From positions 1 through 7,524 of the forward strand of contig JANXSH010000029.1 of the NCBI GenBank assembly GCA_025356615.1: a stretch of DNA of 7,524 nt, written 5' to 3'. The stretch comes from Planctomycetia bacterium (GTDB taxonomy: Bacteria; Planctomycetota; Planctomycetia; Gemmatales; Gemmataceae). A model generated the notes under the pieces. It was not told where the DNA came from and ran no database searches. It worked only from the letters and a program-made list of their open reading frames with translations. Both the position numbers and the translations under genes were made by a program. Positions 5,727 through 7,524 of this stretch are shown piece after piece; the stretch's first letter is position 1; every line of letters starts with the position of its first letter.

Positions 5727-5783
5727 GCGAGGAATTTGCCATCGCGCGGTAGGGAGTTCGGCGTAGGCCAGGGGGACAGGGTC

Positions 5784-6740
5784 GTGAACACGGATCAGAG
5801 CGCGGAAGCGAAGCCTACTCCCTGGACCCATCGCCACCTCCTGGGGCTGGAGGAGCTCACCGCCGGGGAGATCCTCACGATCCTCGATGTCGCCGAGGAC
5901 CACGTCGCCCTCAGCACGCGCCAGGAGAAGAAGCGCAACACGCTCCAGGACAAGGTCGTCGTCACGCTGTTCTTCGAGCCTTCGACCCGCACCCGCGCCA
6001 GCTTCCACTTCGCCGCCCGCCGACTCGGCGCGGAGGTCTCCGACTTCGCCGCGGCGGTTTCGTCCCTCAATAAGGGCGAGACGTTCATCGACACCGCCCG
6101 CAACATCGAGGCGATGGGGATCGACGCCGTGGTCGTCCGGCACAGCGTCCCCGGAGCGCCGCACCTGCTCGCCCAGCACCTCCGTTGCTCGATCATCAAC
6201 GCCGGCGACGGTGCCCACGAACACCCCACCCAGGGGTTGCTCGACATCTTCACCATCCGCCGCATCAAGGGCCGCATCGCGGGCCTGACGGTCGGCCTCG
6301 TCGGGGACATCGCCCACAGCCGGGTCGCCCGCAGCAACATCCACGGGCTGGTGAAACTCGGCGCGCGCGTTATCGTCTGCGGCCCGCCGACCCTCATCCC
6401 CGCCGACATCCGCGCCCTGGGCGTCGAGGTGGACTATCACCTGGACCGCATCTTGCCCCAGTGCGACGTGGTCAACGTCCTCCGCATCCAGTTCGAGCGC
6501 CAGCGCAGCGGACTGTTCCCGTCGATCCAGGAATACTTCCGCCTCTACGGCATGCACGCCGGTCGGCTCGCCGAGGCCCGGCCCGACCTACTCCTTTTGG
6601 CCCCCGGCCCGATCAATCGCGGGGTCGAGCTGACGCCCGAAGTCGCCGACGGCCCCAACAGCGCCATCCTCCAGCAAGTGACGAACGGCCTCGCGGTTCG
6701 CATGGCGGTGTTGTCGCTGCTGTGTGGGGACAGGTCATGA
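5784..6740 (+). CDS. pyrB: Aspartate carbamoyltransferase catalytic subunit
   Basis: PyrB joins carbamoyl phosphate and L-aspartate to make carbamoyl aspartate, the committed step of pyrimidine synthesis, in the cytoplasm. From GTG 5784 the protein has 318 residues, normal for the family. Visible motifs: FFEPSTRTR (63-71, carbamoyl-phosphate loop), LNKGET (95-100, the mobile-loop Lys K97), VVRH (117-120), HPTQGLLD (147-154), GDIAHSRVARS (174-184), LRIQFERQ (233-240), and APGPINRGVEL (273-283) in the aspartate-binding loop, where many relatives have HPxP instead of AP. GTG is preferred because GGGGGACAGG precedes it by a few bases and the product then has the usual length; the frame extends to a TTG at 5736. 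No pyrI or pyrC is visible. Its stop overlaps a downstream ATG (ATGA), which suggests it once led a translationally coupled operon. Confidence 0.95.
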   Translation: MNTDQSAEAKPTPWTHRHLLGLEELTAGEILTILDVAEDHVALSTRQEKKRNTLQDKVVVTLFFEPSTRTRASFHFAARRLGAEVSDFAAAVSSLNKGETFIDTARNIEAMGIDAVVVRHSVPGAPHLLAQHLRCSIINAGDGAHEHPTQGLLDIFTIRRIKGRIAGLTVGLVGDIAHSRVARSNIHGLVKLGARVIVCGPPTLIPADIRALGVEVDYHLDRILPQCDVVNVLRIQFERQRSGLFPSIQEYFRLYGMHAGRLAEARPDLLLLAPGPINRGVELTPEVADGPNSAILQQVTNGLAVRMAVLSLLCGDRS

Positions 6741-6850
6741 GCGCCTTCGATGGCGTGTGGGACGGCTTTCGGGAACCCGACGAGCCGGAAGCGTTAGCGA
6801 CGGGTTCCGCTCGATGCGCCGCCGACACCTCATCCGTCGCTAACCAGTAG
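6737..6850 (+). pseudogene. Start of a gene coupled to pyrB, apparently truncated into a repeat
   Basis: The ATG overlaps the pyrB stop as ATGA, and GGGGACAGG precedes it, the same layout as at the pyrB start. The 37-codon product begins MSAFDGVWDGFREP and then reads DEPEALATGSAR, which is translation of the GAGCCGGAAGCGTTAGCGACGG-type repeat rather than a recognisable domain, and stops at 6850. pyrC or another pyrimidine gene would be a natural partner, but nothing in these residues identifies it. It may also be chance sequence. Confidence 0.35.
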
Positions 6851-6881
6851 TTTCAGAGATCACAGGTCGTCGCTGGTTAGC
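6793..6881. repeat. Three-armed palindromic repeat between pyrB and the IS
   Basis: GTTAGCGACGG (6793-6803) is perfectly inverted at 6834-6844, and GCTAACCAG (6839-6847) is perfectly inverted at 6873-6881. The middle arm is shared, so two alternative hairpins exclude each other. The flanking CGAGCCGGAAGCGTTAGCGACGG recalls a dispersed repeat I associate with Gemmata-type genomes. It may act as a terminator between the converging pyrB and transposase genes. A C8 run (6881-6888) follows. Confidence 0.55.
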
Positions 6882-6889
6882 CCCCCCCA

Positions 6890-7524
6890 GCCCAATGCCG
6901 AAATCTGGAGAGGTCATGCAAATTCGCATAAGCGCTGATCCATCAATGACTTAGAGTCTGCGGACATCACGCAGATCCTCGGGGGTTCCATCACCTTCTG
7001 CTCCTGCCGAGCGGACCAGATTCGTTTCTGCTTCTGGCTGGTTCGTTCTCGCTGTTCGCGTTGGCAACATGCCGCCCCGACCAGGAACCCTCGCCGCCCT
7101 TTCCCTTTCAGCGCCGCGGCCATCTCTTGCCTCACCAGGATCAGCAACTGCCGCGCGCTGATCGCCGTCTTCAGATTCCCCATCGCCACGGCGGCTGCCA
7201 ACCCCTGCGTCATCAGCAACTGCATGGCCAGCATCGACCCCAGCACCTCTCGATGCACCGCCGCCACCGTTCTGCCCGACAACTTCACCTTCTTCAGTGT
7301 ATACTTGTAGCTCCGAAAGTACCCCTCGTTTCCCCACCTCATTCGGTAATACTTCCCCGCCATCCCCACCGGCAACCGCTTCTGGTCCAACACGTTCGTC
7401 ACCAGCCACACGTCGTTCCCTTTCTTCCCCCTTATCCGAATAAGCCTTACTTTCAGCGGCTTCTGTTCGCCCTTGCTCGTTTGGGCCAATAATCCACTTC
7501 CCCCTCCGTCCACCCGCCCATCTC
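6890..7524 (-). mobile_element. Partial IS4-type insertion sequence, inner end near 6890
   Basis: The element is defined by the transposase. Its inner boundary is uncertain: it should lie between the palindromic repeat and C8 run (ending 6888) and the transposase stop at 6914. The terminal inverted repeat and target duplication cannot be checked because the other end is outside the window. Confidence 0.5.
6914..7524 (-). CDS. IS4-type DDE transposase, C-terminal part
   Basis: This is the C-terminal part of a transposase whose 5' end lies beyond the right edge; the frame is open through 7524. It shows the YREK signature of IS4-family DDE transposases with exact spacing. Numbering from the GTG at 7513, these are Y56, R59, E63 and K70 within YYRMRWGNEGYFRSYKYTLK, preceded by WLVTNVLD and followed by VKLSGRT and HREVLGSMLAMQLLM. 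E63 (codon 7325-7327) should be the third catalytic acid; the two catalytic Asp residues would be in the missing part. The tail is basic and Gln/Arg-rich (about 150-175) and ends near PPRICVMSADSKSLM, which looks like a normal C-terminus. It is probably an intact 3' end; whether the whole gene is intact cannot be seen. Confidence 0.85.
   Translation of the reverse strand, partial: DGRVDGGGSGLLAQTSKGEQKPLKVRLIRIRGKKGNDVWLVTNVLDQKRLPVGMAGKYYRMRWGNEGYFRSYKYTLKKVKLSGRTVAAVHREVLGSMLAMQLLMTQGLAAAVAMGNLKTAISARQLLILVRQEMAAALKGKGRRGFLVGAACCQREQRERTSQKQKRIWSARQEQKVMEPPRICVMSADSKSLMDQRLCEFA

Noticed and set aside
5736..5783. TTG at 5736 as the start of pyrB
   Set aside because: It would leave almost no leader after the likely promoter (-10 at 5721-5726), and the extra 16 residues add nothing conserved; GTG 5784 has a better ribosome-binding site.
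5513..5791. N-terminal extension of DUF1349-like paralogue 2 by 93 codons
   Set aside because: A strong AAGGAGGT lies 5 nt before ATG 5512 and a signal peptide follows it; the extension would also cross the conserved promoter box and the divergent pyrB promoter.
7061..7492. + strand ORF of 143 codons opposite the transposase
   Set aside because: Its His/Pro/Gln-rich translation is typical of an antisense shadow, and the - strand has the full YREK motif.

Overview
The window looks like chromosomal DNA from a planctomycete, most likely close to Gemmata (Gemmataceae). This is inferred from gene content: a DUF481 barrel protein, a twin-arginine DUF1501 protein, a stand-alone secretin-N-like exported protein, two DUF1349-type exported proteins and an IS4-type transposase, all in GC-rich DNA. 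No rRNA, tRNA or CRISPR array is visible.

Layout. On the + strand, 1-696 is the 3' part of a DUF481 gene, followed by a 32-codon small ORF (714-812) and an exported secretin-N-like protein (914-1606). That gene converges on, and overlaps by 23 bp, a DUF1501 gene on the - strand (1584-2900). The DUF1501 leader holds a perfect TATAAT and a striking G4-T-G9-T-G4 tract. The - strand then carries a HAD phosphatase (3167-3823), a DUF1349-like exported protein (3896-4630), a fossil of a second HAD start (about 4699-4731) and a second DUF1349-like paralogue (4823-5512). Diverging from it on the + strand is pyrB (5784-6740). A translationally coupled 37-codon ORF follows and runs into a palindromic repeat, then comes the 3' part of an IS4-type transposase on the - strand that leaves the right edge.

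Most informative structure. Read on the - strand, 5570 to 3167 is a tandem duplication of a two-gene unit, [promoter - DUF1349-like gene - HAD gene]. Both paralogues keep the same 28-bp promoter box. The upstream HAD copy has shrunk to its ribosome-binding site and about nine codons, and the downstream HAD copy is intact. The other notable areas are the G-quadruplex-type tract before the DUF1501 gene and the apparently truncated pyrB operon beside the repeat and the IS.

The genes do not form one obvious pathway. pyrB is core pyrimidine synthesis, and the rest are envelope or exported proteins plus a phosphatase. I see no convincing new defence or biosynthetic system. The novelty here is structural: duplication, gene decay and unusual leaders.
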